A DNA stretch of 64,000 nt from Moringa oleifera (taxonomy: Eukaryota; Streptophyta; Magnoliopsida; Brassicales; Moringaceae): assembly GCA_021397835.1 (NCBI GenBank), contig JAJFZO010000094.1:3946501-4010500 (forward strand), given 5' to 3'. How positions within the stretch are numbered: the stretch's first letter is position 1; each line of letters starts with the position of its first letter. The position numbers were made by a program, and so were the translations under genes. Below the pieces are notes generated by a model, which worked only from the letters and a program-made list of their open reading frames with translations, searched no databases and was not told the DNA's origin. Shown piece by piece: positions 36,545 through 49,100 of the stretch.

Positions 36545-39500
36545 TTTGCATCCACTAACTTTTAACAAAAAAAAAAATTGAGTATCAAATCGAAAATTAA
36601 TGTAATCTTTTTTTTTTCTTTTTCTTCTTTGTTGCCATTATAGTGTATTATTAGTGTAAAAGTTATTGTTATTTATGGTAAACTATTGGTATGAAATTTA
36701 TTCAAAGTAATTTATTAAGAAATTTTTTTTGTATAGTGTGAATTGTTGATAGAAAGATCATTACAATATGGGTGGATTATTTGAATAAAAATTGTTATTA
36801 CTTATTTTATTTTATTTTTAATTTTTATTATGTGTACAATTTTGCTTAACTTATTAATTTTTTTTTTATTTTTTTATTGAAGTTTTGAATTGATCTTTTG
36901 TATTTTCCAAAGACTAACGTATGCATGCCCTCACCTTTCCATAAAGTTGCATTGTTCATATGATTTTTTTTATCATAAAGGTTCGTATCTTGGATTTGAC
37001 GTGTTTTTTTTTTACTTTCTTAAAATGATTGACTAACAATTTTTAATTCTTTTTATCATCTTAGATTTTTTTAATATCAAAGAAAATAAGAAAATACATT
37101 GATAAATAGTGGCTAGAAGTTATAATTCTCATGATTTTTAAAAGTAGCCTTTCGATGATAGAATTGTTGTTAAATTCCTAGTAAATGTGTATGTTATTTG
37201 GTAAAATTTTATTTTAGCTTTGAGTGATAGGATAATGGTGCCTTTAACTATGATGATTTTCTTTTAAATTCAATTAAAGAAAACTTTAAAGGCTTTAATT
37301 AGTCTTTGTTGAGGTCGATATGCATAAGCACATCATAAAAAAAATATTGATGGAACTCTTGTCACTTACCAACATTCTTTATACCAAAAAGGTTTGAAAT
37401 TAACTGTTGAATCACCAAAATCTTATTGTGAGGGGTTTTAATACTTCCATGATCTTTGTTTGAGAACATAATCTTTGTTACCACATCTGTCCCAATAGTA
37501 TGTTTGCATTTCTAGGCTTTGTTAATGTTACTTTTATTATATAATTAATATTTTTACTCATCAATCTCTCTAATAAAACATTAGTGAGCCTATTATGTGC
37601 TAATTTTCATGTGTTTGCATTTTTTGAGGCCTTTTCTTAGGGTGAGGATCTCTATCTTTGTGGATCTTTTAAGAGAAAGTTAAGAGATAAAATGTTTAGG
37701 CATTCATTTATAACTTAATCACATTTTTATGTTATTTGTATATTTTAATATCATAACTTGATTTTTTGAGGAGTCAATAATATTTTTCCATAAATCTTTT
37801 CATATTAGAAGTAAAATTTTTAAGTTATTTGAAATAATATTAGCTTTAGAGTGTCATTATAATTTAATTTATTAAGATATTCAAAATGATGTGTAATATA
37901 TCTCTATTTCTCTTGTTCTATGGCTTGCAATAATTATTCTCTTAAATTGGTTTTTTAATCAAATATATTCTTTTAGAAGGATGAAACAAAGCTTTCGCTT
38001 TTAACTCTAAGTGCCTCTTTAAATTTCATAAACACTTCAACTTATACAAAAAGTTCTAGCTAAGTCTTAAGTCTTTACCATATTATGCAATAAAAAAAAA
38101 AGAGGAAGGTTTTAGCCTTTCATCATGATTGTGATGGCAATTTTGTACAAGAAGTCATGAATCTTAGATTTTTTCTGAATAAATCTTTTTTAGAAAGTGG
38201 TAAAGACACTTTCACGATATTGAAATGGTATAAGATAAGAACTAGTATTTTTAGCAAATTTTTTACTTATAAAGTGGGCTAAGAATGTCGTCAAGCTAAT
38301 TGTTTTGAGCTTCAGCTTGGAGTTTCAAGGACGGTGGATAAAACCTTACACATTATGGCATTGGACACATTTTAGAGTTATTGTATATTTACAAATGATC
38401 ATAAAATTAGGCTCTCATATCATCTTTTTTTGTTTTAAGTAGTTTTTTCTTGTCTTCTTCTTTTCTAGGTTATGAGGTAAGGTTTAAGGGCTAGAAGACT
38501 TTTTTTTTTTTGTAAAAAAAAAATCTTACGAGTGTTGTAGGGCTTATAGTTACACTTAAGCACTTTATAATTGATTCTTAGTAATGGTAAAATTGTAAGT
38601 AGGACTTATTTTTCTTGTCACAAAGTTCTTGACAATAATTTGAAGGGTTCAAATTTCATCATGAGATTTTTAATAATATTTTTGGAGATTGAAAGATTTA
38701 GGTCTATAGATGTTAGTTGTTTTAGGTGTTGGTTGATTCAAGAACAAGTAAAGGGAAGATTGGGGGCTCAATGGTTTGGCAAGTCTTGTGATTAAAATAT
38801 GAGTCAATGGTGAAGTATTACTTTTATATTTGAAGTTCTTACCAACTATACCAATTGTCTAAAATTTTTTACAATACTAATCTAAATGTTTGAGTATTAT
38901 GTGTTTTTTTAAAATAGTTCATCTAATCAAGTGACAAAAAAAAAAAAAAAAACTCTAACTCTTAAGTTAGTGATAAAGCAAAAATTTAAAAAAATTTATG
39001 GTACAACTTTGAGGTGAAAATGATTTATTGAATTGATGTAAATGTGGAATAGATATAAGTATGTTAAAAAGCAAAATAAAAATTTGGGTAAATATTATTT
39101 TAAATTTTAAGTTTTATTTTTTATTTTCAATCAAATTTTTGCTTTCAAAACTTATGTAAACAAATCTTAATATTTTAATTTTATCCAAATTGAACCTTAT
39201 TAAAAAATTTAAACATTAAAAATATTTTTATTAGAGATATTTTATAATAAATTTTAATTTATAATTTTTCACAAATATAAAAAATATTCAAGCTATTATT
39301 ATTAAAAAGTTTAAAATTTTCTTAGTATTAAGAAAATTTTTTTAAAAATATACTATCAAAAATTTTAAAAATTTATAAACAATAACTAATTAGTAAAAAT
39401 TTTTTAAAAGATAAAATTAAAATGAAATGTGAAATCTATTTAAATAGTTTTTAATTTAAAAATTATTAATTATTATAATATTTTAAAGTTAATATTAAAT

Positions 39501-39894
39501 TTAAATAAAATTAATATATTTATGGTTTGTTTGAATACGTTTTTAAGTTGATGTTTGATTAAAAAATAAAATGTAACTCGAGGTTTTTAATAATATTTAT
39601 TTTAAAAAATTTTAAAAATAATTTGAATCTTGCTAGATATAACATATTAGATAACTTTTGATATATTTTTATTTTTTTATTTTTATCAAATTTAAGTAAT
39701 TTCACATATATAAAATAAAAATAAATATTTCTATAAAAATAATCATTAACATCAAATTGGAAAAAGAACCAAATTTTCTCTTTAAAAAATTGTCCAAATA
39801 CGGTTACAGGTGAAAAAAAAAAAAGATAATTATTACTTTCATAAAACATATATTCCGTAAATAAAAATAGAAAAACAGATATAAAAGATTAAAG

Positions 39895-40103
39895 CACGTG
39901 GACAGGCCCGCGCCATTGACTCTATAAATGCGCTTGGAGGAAATGGAAGCTCCTTGTCAGAATTTTCACTGAAGAACAAAAGTAACTGTTAAAAAAGAAA
40001 GGGAAAGGGAAACACCAGAACCCTAAGGGAGTAGAAAAAAAGTATCTGTTCAGGCATGCAACACTAAGCCCCTGATATTGACAGTCTTGTTGACCGTTCA
40101 ATT
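39895..40103 (+). promoter_or_regulatory. Promoter and 5' leader of the DRB gene
   Basis: A G-box core CACGTG is at 39895-39900 and a TATA box (TATAAA) at 39923-39928, about 176 bp before the ATG. The A/G-rich stretch between about 39,955 and 40,103 is a plausible 5' leader. Confidence 0.6.
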
Positions 40104-43100
40104 ATGGCTGACAAACCTGTCAAAATCGAAATGGAGGATCTGATTGCGTCCGTGCCCCAACCAGAACTTCCTCCTCCGGCTTCCGTTCCGGTAACAAATT
40201 CTGCTTCAGTTCCTATTCAAGTTCAAACCCAAGCTCCTGCTCTGGCTCAGGCAGCAGTCTTGTCTCCAGCTCATGCTAAGCGGAAGGCTCAAGGTGGGTC
40301 TCCATCTGCTCCTATCCGAATGTTCTGCATTTTGAATATACTCCTGTTGGTTTCCCAAATGAATGACATTGAGAGAAAAGGATTTTGTACTTCCTTTGCA
40401 ATTGGTTTTATGTTGTCCTATGAAATAGCTAATTTAGTATGATTGATTGAGAACTGTTAAGGTCTAAGGGACATTAGTGAAAGCTCTGATTCCTTTCTTT
40501 ATTTTTTATTTTATTTTTATGAGCCATTTTAAGTTTTTTGTTGCTCTCATTTTTATTTTTATTTTTTGGTTTTTACCTATTCTCTTGCAGAAAATCATAA
40601 CAAAAAAGCTTTAAGATTTCATCTGTCCCCTAATTTTCCAGGCAATTAATTGGATAAATCCTTCCCTTCCCTTTCTTCGTCTTCATAAGGAATTATCTTT
40701 TTTCCTGTATGTGGTATCTGGGCAATCGACAAGGCCACCTTTTTGCCCAATTTAATTTGTTCAATTTCAGTTTTCTATTGTGGTAGAAAATTTGCTGGTT
40801 TGCAATTTTAATTCGGTGTTCTTTAATTAAAAATATTGACATCTTCCAATTTGGTTTGTGTTTGTTTTAGAACTAGAATGGTGTTCTACCAATCATATTC
40901 TTGTAATGTCAAGGTTTGAGGCTGTGTCCTCTGTCTCGTTCACTGTTTTGCCTGTTATCTCAACTGTGTAATTTGCACTTTTTCTATTTTGAAGTTATGA
41001 TCTTTGAATGGTGATTTGCTTCTAAATGTTTATAAGCATAAGCATGTGAGATGCTTAATGATTTTGTGTATTCCTGTTCGAAAAGAAAAAAAAAGTCCTG
41101 CTCAAAAATGATTTTGTATATTGACGTGGTGCAAAAAGAGTCAGGTTTTATGAGCACTTAAATGAACCATTTTGAATTATAATGTTGTGTAATCTGGGTC
41201 TTGAAACATTTGGTGCTATGGAATGATTTTGTGAAGTTAATGGAAATTCTTTACACGTGTATATGGGAGGCACCCCGTTGGTGCCATTTCTAGTGTCATG
41301 GTATTGTATATTGCAGAAGTCTGAAAAGAAGTTTGGTAGTTAGTTTAAGTGGCCTTTTGTTGTGGAGGTTCTCCACAACCATTTGTCAAATGCCTATTGA
41401 CATCTGAAAACTCATTCATATGTTATATAGGAGGCCGAAACCTGCTTCATTGTATCAACATTAAATTTATTTCCCCTGTGTTCGTATATATGCAGACAGT
41501 AGACTTAGAAACGAGTTCTCTGTCTCTTGTGAATTTTGATGGTTGGTTTCTATCTACTAGCATTTTGCACCTTGCCAAGTGTTGAATTCCGTGTAAAATG
41601 GATTCAATGAGAACTCTTTGGGACATATCTTAGACAAGAGAAGTTTAGTATGTCTTCCCTTCATGAATAATTTGTGACCCAGAATTAACTATCCAAGTTT
41701 TTTGATTATGTAAAATTGTTAGAAGTGTCATGAGATATTGGTGTTTTTCCGGCAATGTGGAAAACGTTATTTGAGGATTTGTATAAACTTTTATATCCAT
41801 AACGTGGATATGGGAATTTAAATGGTAGTGTGGTAAAAGTTATTGAGTTAATTACACTAAAGGACCTGTATTTTGCTCGTATTCCCAAATTGAGACTTAC
41901 AAAAGAAATTACATTTAATGGAGACTTACATTTTACTAACTTCTTACTGTGGGCCTTCCATTTATAATTGCGGTTAATATTAATCTTTAAGCTTTCCTTC
42001 CTTCATCTCGTTGCTCTCTTCATGTTTCTCTTTATATTACCTTATGCTTTGTTTCATAACTTCCTCTTAAATGGGTTTCTATATTTGATGAAATTCTCTC
42101 TTCACCTTCTCCAAAATTGTCATCATTACGTATTTCCTTTTTTAGCTCTCTTCCTTTTTTTCTCCTTTTCATTAATTCATGGATTCTGATAATAATGGTA
42201 GTATGCAATCTTTAAGCGATAGTGATGAGGAGTGCGACTCTCGCGGCGAGTCGATGTTAACTTTCATAAACAATAGCAACAACAACCTGTCAAGCCATGT
42301 TTGTTCCATCGCCTAATCGACCATCACCAGAGCCACCACCAAACCCACTTATGTTCATCTATGTTTGGTCCTCTATCAAATTAGTTTGACCCTTTATCAA
42401 GATCACCACTACTTGCAAGAAACTTGAATTCATTACTTAATCTTGACAAGGTTTGGTCCAAAAGCTAAAGATCTGACGCCAATTGCACTGATCTTGGTGG
42501 GTTTATGGGTGCATCATCACTAGCTCAACACTTCTTGAGTATGGGTAACCCTTAGAAGAAGAGGTCATTTAGGTATTTCATAATTATTGTACATGTAGAA
42601 ATCTTTTTTTTTTTTCTTCACTTGCTTGGAACATGTGCTAAAGGATTAGTATTTATGGTTTTTGTTTGGACAAAAGTTTCATATTGAGAAGTCAGCGAAA
42701 CATAAATATCGAAAAGATGTAATTTTTTTTATAGGTCTCAATTTGAGAATGTGAGCAAAATGCAAGTCTTCTTGGTGTAATTAATCCAAATTTATTCATT
42801 GATTTAACAATTTTCATGGAATGTTTATTAAATTTGACATTAGATAGAATAATTTGATCATTATGGCAACTATAGTGAGTAATATATTCATGAGTGTTGC
42901 TTACTTAAGGATGTGCTGCTTTAAAATTAATGTTGGGGCTCTTTTCTCTTAGCTTAAACTTTTGAGGTTATTCAGTACATGATACTATAGCAGGAAATTT
43001 TGAATTTGAATCTGGCCATACTTTATTTTTCTATTGTCATTTTCTATACTTAGTATGGGTAAACCCATACTTGAGTTCATTTGCAAAGCTCATTAGTTGA

Positions 43101-46100
43101 ATTTGGCTTGAATAGAGGAGAGGCATGGGAGTTTTCTGAAAATGTTGAGCCTTTTTATCTTGCATTGTATATGTTAGGAATGTTATAGAGGTAAGCAAGG
43201 GAGGTAGCTTATATAATATTGTGTTTTGAGTTAAAGTCATCTACTGCCTTTTTAAGAACCTAATCTTACCATTAAATCTCCAAATCTGCAGGTTTTATGA
43301 ATTTTGTTTGATTTAGGGTCAGCTACTACCCTTCTAAGAGTCAAAAATTTCCATCAAATCTCCAAGCTAAAGGTTTCAAAACACACCAAACATTAACTCA
43401 ATTTTCTCTAGCATCCTTTGTCTTCTTACTTTTTCTTCACACCTTTTGTTCTTCCAACTTTTAGGCTTGGTCTAATCAGCTTAATCTTGATTGCAAGGGA
43501 ATGTGATCAAGGTTATGTCGCATGTTGGAGAGTAACCATTTGGAGACGTTTGCAATAAGGAGCGACGTTAAGTGTGTTGATATCCTATTCCTATTAGGTT
43601 AAACTTTTTGAATAAGTGGTTCTTTAACATGGAATTGAAGTTAGAAATCTTTTGTTTGAATCCTAGAACCTTCACTTGTTCATGTGTCTACCTTTCTGTT
43701 TTTTATTCAAGTTTCAAGTCCGAGATTTATTCCTTTTATAGGGAGGTTTATAATGTATCTTTTTGGTTCCTTTCGTATTGCCTTAAGCTATTGATGTATT
43801 TGGTCGCTTGACATGGTATCAAAATTGAAATCTTAGGAACCCCTTTTTCGTGTTATATAATTTCCTATCCAAAGTATGGTTGATGTAGACTATAATTTGC
43901 ATGTAAATCAGATTATCAAATTTGGTTTGCATTTGAAGATGAGTTTTTAGAGTTTTAATATAATCTCGAGTCTACTTTTCATTAGGTCAAGCTTTTGGGA
44001 TAACTGGGTTTTCAATAGTATTAATGCTTGTGATATAGGTGATGAGAAAAATATGACCTCTCTATGGAATTAGAACTACTAAGCTATTCTAGGAAAGTAA
44101 TTAAAGGGTATAAATCCTTTTAAATAACGGAAATTCCTAACTAAATAAAAATAAGAAACTATCCTTAATTGCTAATTTTGTAGTCGTATGTTTACTTTTT
44201 AAGAAACTTAGAAAATCTCTAGGTCTCTCTAATGCTCCTTTGAAGCTGGTGAACTAATATTCTTGATTCCTAGCTTGCTTGTGATCTCTTGAGAATAAGC
44301 ATTGGCTAGACCTTTGATCTAAGCATGTGTAGGAAGATAGGTTGTGCAAATTAATTTGCTTTCTAACTTCTTTTCTATAGAGTGTCGATCCACTTCAACA
44401 TGCTTAGTTACACCATATTGAACTATGTCTAACTTGTTGTAGTGCAACTTCGTTGGTCCGTGCCATTTAACCTTGAGATCATCCAAGATGATCTTTATCC
44501 ACAAAAATTCACAGGTGCCATGAGACGTGATCCTGGCCTCTGCTTGTGCACGTGATGTTGTCACCACCGTCTACTTCTTGCTCCTCCATGTTACTAGGTT
44601 TCCCCAAAGTAAAGTGCAAATACCCAGTAGTCAATCTCCTATATATGATCAAAGCTGTTAAGTCTGTGAATATATTAGCTTCAGTTGTCTTATTTGCGTT
44701 CTTCTTAAACATGATTCCTTTTCTTTGGAGTAGCTTTGTGATATTGTAGCACTCTATAGGTTGCTTGCAAGTGAATTTTTCATGAACTAGCTTATACACT
44801 CACAATATATGCTATTTCTAGCTGTGTAGTGACAAAAAGAGCAGCTTGCCTACTCATTTATTTTATCTTCCCTGACCAATTGCTTCATCATCTCTTGTTT
44901 CACCCATTTTATGGTTGAGTTCTATAGGTATATCCATGGATGTGCTAGCTCTTGAAGGTCTATAATATACTTTTATGGGGACATGAAAATTCCTTCTCTT
45001 GGTAGAGCCATTTCTATTCCCACAAAGTATTTGAGTCTCCAAGTTCTTTGGTCTCAAACTTTTATTTAACCCTGTATTTGTGTCAATACATCTTCTTTTG
45101 ATCATTTTCACTAACAATTGTCATTGACATACACGATCAACATCGTAATTCCTGCAATGATCAGGTTTCTGATAAACAAGGTCTAATCTCTTTGGCTTTG
45201 GTTTTATTTCATCCCAAGTATCGCGTTAGTGAATCTTCCATTATGCTTGAGGAGATTGTTTTCACGCGTAAAATGCTTTCTTCAACTGCAAACCTTAATT
45301 TTGTTTTCTTTTTATCGAGCAAAAATATATAGTTATATTATATATGCATGGCACCAAGGTAATGCCTCCCATGTACATGCATAATTAGAATTTAAGAGGA
45401 TAGGATTTCTAAAAGATATGCATAAGCCTCCTCATTTACAAAATATTCACTCGTTATCTGTAACTCCAAAACCTTAACCCATCTATCTTTATGGACCACT
45501 AACGGGGTCTCCTTCCCCTCGAAAGCACTCAAGTTTTTCTCCCTCTATACCATCCAAAAGACCAACAATGGTATCATTACATTAAGTATTCTCTTATGTT
45601 TTAAGCTCCTAAAAAACTAGCCATGCAACAAAGTTTGTAGCCACTAAGCTTGACAACACGCTATAATATCCCAAAATAGTCAAAATGCTTTCTTAAACTT
45701 GTCTAGTCCAATTGCACCACAAAAGGATGTTAGTAAAAGAAGTGTTTTGAGTTTCCATGCCTAGTTCCAGATTGGACTCATGAAGTCGCATAGTAAGGAT
45801 TGAATGGTCTTCTTTGTGAGCGTATCTGGAATAGTTTTTCAGCATCTAGTGCATTTTTAGATAATGACGATGGCTCGTGTAGGTTTCAGGTTAGGTTGTT
45901 TCTATTTGGGCCATGTTTTATCGGGTGATAAGGTTGGCTCGAATGGAGTTCTTTCAGGCAAGGTGTTTAATAAGGTAGTTGACAATGTATTGGATTTTGT
46001 AGTAATTCTACAGTGTATCTCCCCCTCTAGAAAAGTATTAGAAAAGAATGGTTGCCTTTCAACAAAAGTTACATCCATGGAGACAAGACATTTTTTTGAA

Positions 46101-49100
46101 GGAGGATGAAACCATTTGTACTTTTTTTTTTTTTTTTTGTGGAGGAATAACCAACAAAGATGCACTTTAGGGCTCGTGGGTCAAGTTGTCCGTTGTTAAT
46201 GGGCATCGATATGAACAAAGCTAACAACGTTGAACACCCTTGGAGAAAGTTTGGTGGCTATGTGTAAGTTGAGAAAATAGGTTCGGAATACTTCTATAGT
46301 ACTAAACCAAATATAAACCCAAACCCAAATTAAAGCAAAACGAAATATAAACCCAAGCCTTTATCCAAAAAAATCAAATTTATTTTTAAAAATATATAAT
46401 ATAATAAACTAAATGGGGAATTAGGATCCCCATTTACTTATTATAACGAGTAAATGGGGTAGGTTCAGGGTTCTATATGCTTAACAAGTATCGGTCGTCT
46501 CTGTCCCCACCCTTGTTAAAGGGGAATAAGGCAAGGACAGGCACTAATTTCACTAACAGGGACGAGGATGGGACATCCCTGCCCCCGCATCACCTTGTTT
46601 ACCTTACTGTGGTAAGATGACTTAGTTTCCCTTTTCCTTTCAAAAAATTCTTCACAAGTTCTGACAATTGAAGATAGTTTCTGTCATTCAGTCTATAAGA
46701 GGGCTGAATATTCTATGAGTCTTCTTTCAGCACAATTGGTTGTTTTTATGGCTGACTCTTGGTGGCCATTGCTGGTTGGGTTTCGGAAAGTGACCGGGTC
46801 AGGCACAGGTATTATTATATGACTAGAGAAGAAGGGCTTAAGGGCTTAACAAATGCAAGAGCTTTTGGCTACAAGATGTATAATTTTGCTAGGAAGGCCA
46901 TAAAGTTTATAATAGCTGATGCTCTGATACCATGAGAAAATTATGATCTCTATATTTAATTAAAATTGATCAATACAAAACCAATGCATACAAGGTGTAG
47001 CATCTATTTTAGGAAATTAATTAAAGATTATCAAATTGAATGAATCATAGATATTCATAATTAAATATGTAAATTAGGAACCTACACTTAATTTTTAATT
47101 TTAGGGCTGTAAATTTACCATCTAAGATAGTCGGTGAAACTGTGGGATTCTCCATAGGTGCCACTCTTGCCGAAGAAAATCAGCCATTTCTTTGCCTTGA
47201 TGTTTATTCATGCAAGTGATATGTGTTTGAGTATAATGCTTTTCAACTGTTAGTATGTAGCTGCAATGGAAGTATCCACATATTTTAAATTCTAATTTTA
47301 GAGCTGTATATTTACCTTCTAAGATAAGAGACTCCATGGGATGCTCCCCCATAGTTGCCACTCTTGCTGAAGAAAATCAGCCATTTGTTCACCTTGTAGG
47401 TTATCCACGCAACTGATGTGTCTGAGTATAATGCTTTTCAGCTGTTTGTATGTATTGCAATGGAAGTGTCCCTATATTTTTGTTATATACTACCTTATGC
47501 ACCTCTAATAGACCAAAACTTGTTCAATATTTTTTGATGTTTTGTCTATTTTTCGTAATTATGTTGCATCCTTGCCATTCCGGTTTGATAATTCAGATAT
47601 TGTTCTTATCAAGGAAAAGAAAACGAAAAAGTTTGACAACTACTACAAGTAATAGTTTGTCTACATTTCTTGACAACGTTTAATAGTTTGTTTACTTCCG
47701 TGTTTCTAGAACTTCCAGAACACTTGATGCATAAGAATCGTTTGCAAGAGCATGCTCAAAGATCATCCATTCCTCTTCCAGTATATCAAACTGTGAATGA
47801 GGGGCTTCCGCATGCACCAAAGTTCAGGTCAACCGTGTTGGTAGATGGAGTGATTTATACTTCACCAAACACCTTTTCACATCGGAAAGCAGCTGAGCAA
47901 GATGTTGCTAAACTTGCACTGGAGGGTATATCAAAAAGGATCAAGGAAGAAGGATGTCCTCTCGTTCGTCAGGTAACATTACTCTATCACTCAATTTAGT
48001 ACAACTTGTTTGGCTTTTGGTTTTTAGAGGTCTGTATTGTTTGATTGGTTTATGAAGTTTAGCTAGTCAGAACTGAACGAAATTTGCTCATTCATTTCAT
48101 GTCGTAAACATAGAACCATTACTTATTTTTTCTAAGTGTTTCTGACAATATAATTAGTTTTCTTTGCGTTTGTGTTCTGCATGTTAATCTGTAATTAGCG
48201 GAATCAAAATCTGAACTGTAGTAGGACATCTTCATTTCTCCATGGAGCCATAATTTGTTGGGCAATTACCCTATAATCGAGGAATATTTTACCCTCTCCT
48301 TATTGGCCAGAAAGTCAGTCATTATGTTCAGAGGTCATGCTCTGAGTTTACAGCTGTTACTTTTTTGAATCTGTTGTTTTACAATGTTTTGAAGAATATC
48401 AGAAGGGAAAAATTTTCTAAATGGTTCTTCTCTGGAATATTATTCCTAATTTTGAGATTTATGTCTATTTAAGTATGAATTCAAATGTGCCAATTTTAGA
48501 TATATTCTTCTTATTTTCTTAGTACTTAAGATAATGAAGTTTGTTCTATTTTTGCTAATGTCTCAATAACAGCACAACCTTCAAGCAATGCATTGATTTC
48601 TAATGGCTTTACTAGTTCTAGGATGCATGTTACTTGGACTTTAATGAGTCAGGAAACTCATATATATTGCCTGTCATTTTACACATGGATGTACTTGCCA
48701 TCCCTATTGCCTTTTATTCTCTTAGTCATGTATGACCTGTTTTTATTTTCCTCTCTTTTTTTTTTTTTTTGGCTTCTCTTCTTGATAAGTATATGTTCAG
48801 TAGAAGCTCCTAAGGGCCCTGTATCTAAGTGTGAATCAGAAGATGGAAACTAGAAAACTGTGAGAAGTATAAAATCTACTGCATGAGTGAGCTCTGAAAA
48901 GAGTCAAAGGAACTAGCCTTAGTGGAAGTCAAGAAAATAAGCTTCTCGGACTCCATGCCTATTGTCATCGTCATAAGTGTAACAAAGTGGATACCAAAAA
49001 TGGTGGAAAGAAACATGGTCCAGTTCTTTATAGCAACCAGCAGCATAAAAGAAGATGACATCTGTTTTCCACCATTTTATACATAACTTCAACTAGTGGA

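Larger units (their letters stand above)
35451..39894. other. AT-rich spacer with short repeats, no gene recognised
   Basis: Contains the hairpin at 36,258-36,308 and the AT microsatellite at 36,499-36,542. A 74-codon plus-strand frame at 38,571-38,795 and neighbouring short frames have no family features. Confidence 0.5.
44043..47090 (-). mobile_element. Ty1/copia retrotransposon relic in DRB intron 1, interrupted by a LINE
   Basis: On the minus strand, in order from high to low coordinates: a perfect primer-binding site TGGTATCAGAGC (46932-46921), the integrase-RT linker (VSMDVTFVERQPFFSNT near 46,070), a reverse transcriptase piece (LKKAF, KQSP and LIVYVND, about 45,300-45,130), and RNase H (GTCEFLWIKIILDDLK and KHVEVDRHSIEKKL, about 44,530-44,360). 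LTR-like sequences matching each other flank these parts: TGAGAAAA at 44043 onward and again at 46933 onward. Gag, protease and most of integrase are missing. A LINE fragment lies at about 45,310-45,860. The outer LTR limits are approximate. Confidence 0.8.

Noticed and set aside
38571..38795. 74-codon plus-strand frame in the AT-rich spacer
   Set aside because: No recognisable family and no exon structure around it.
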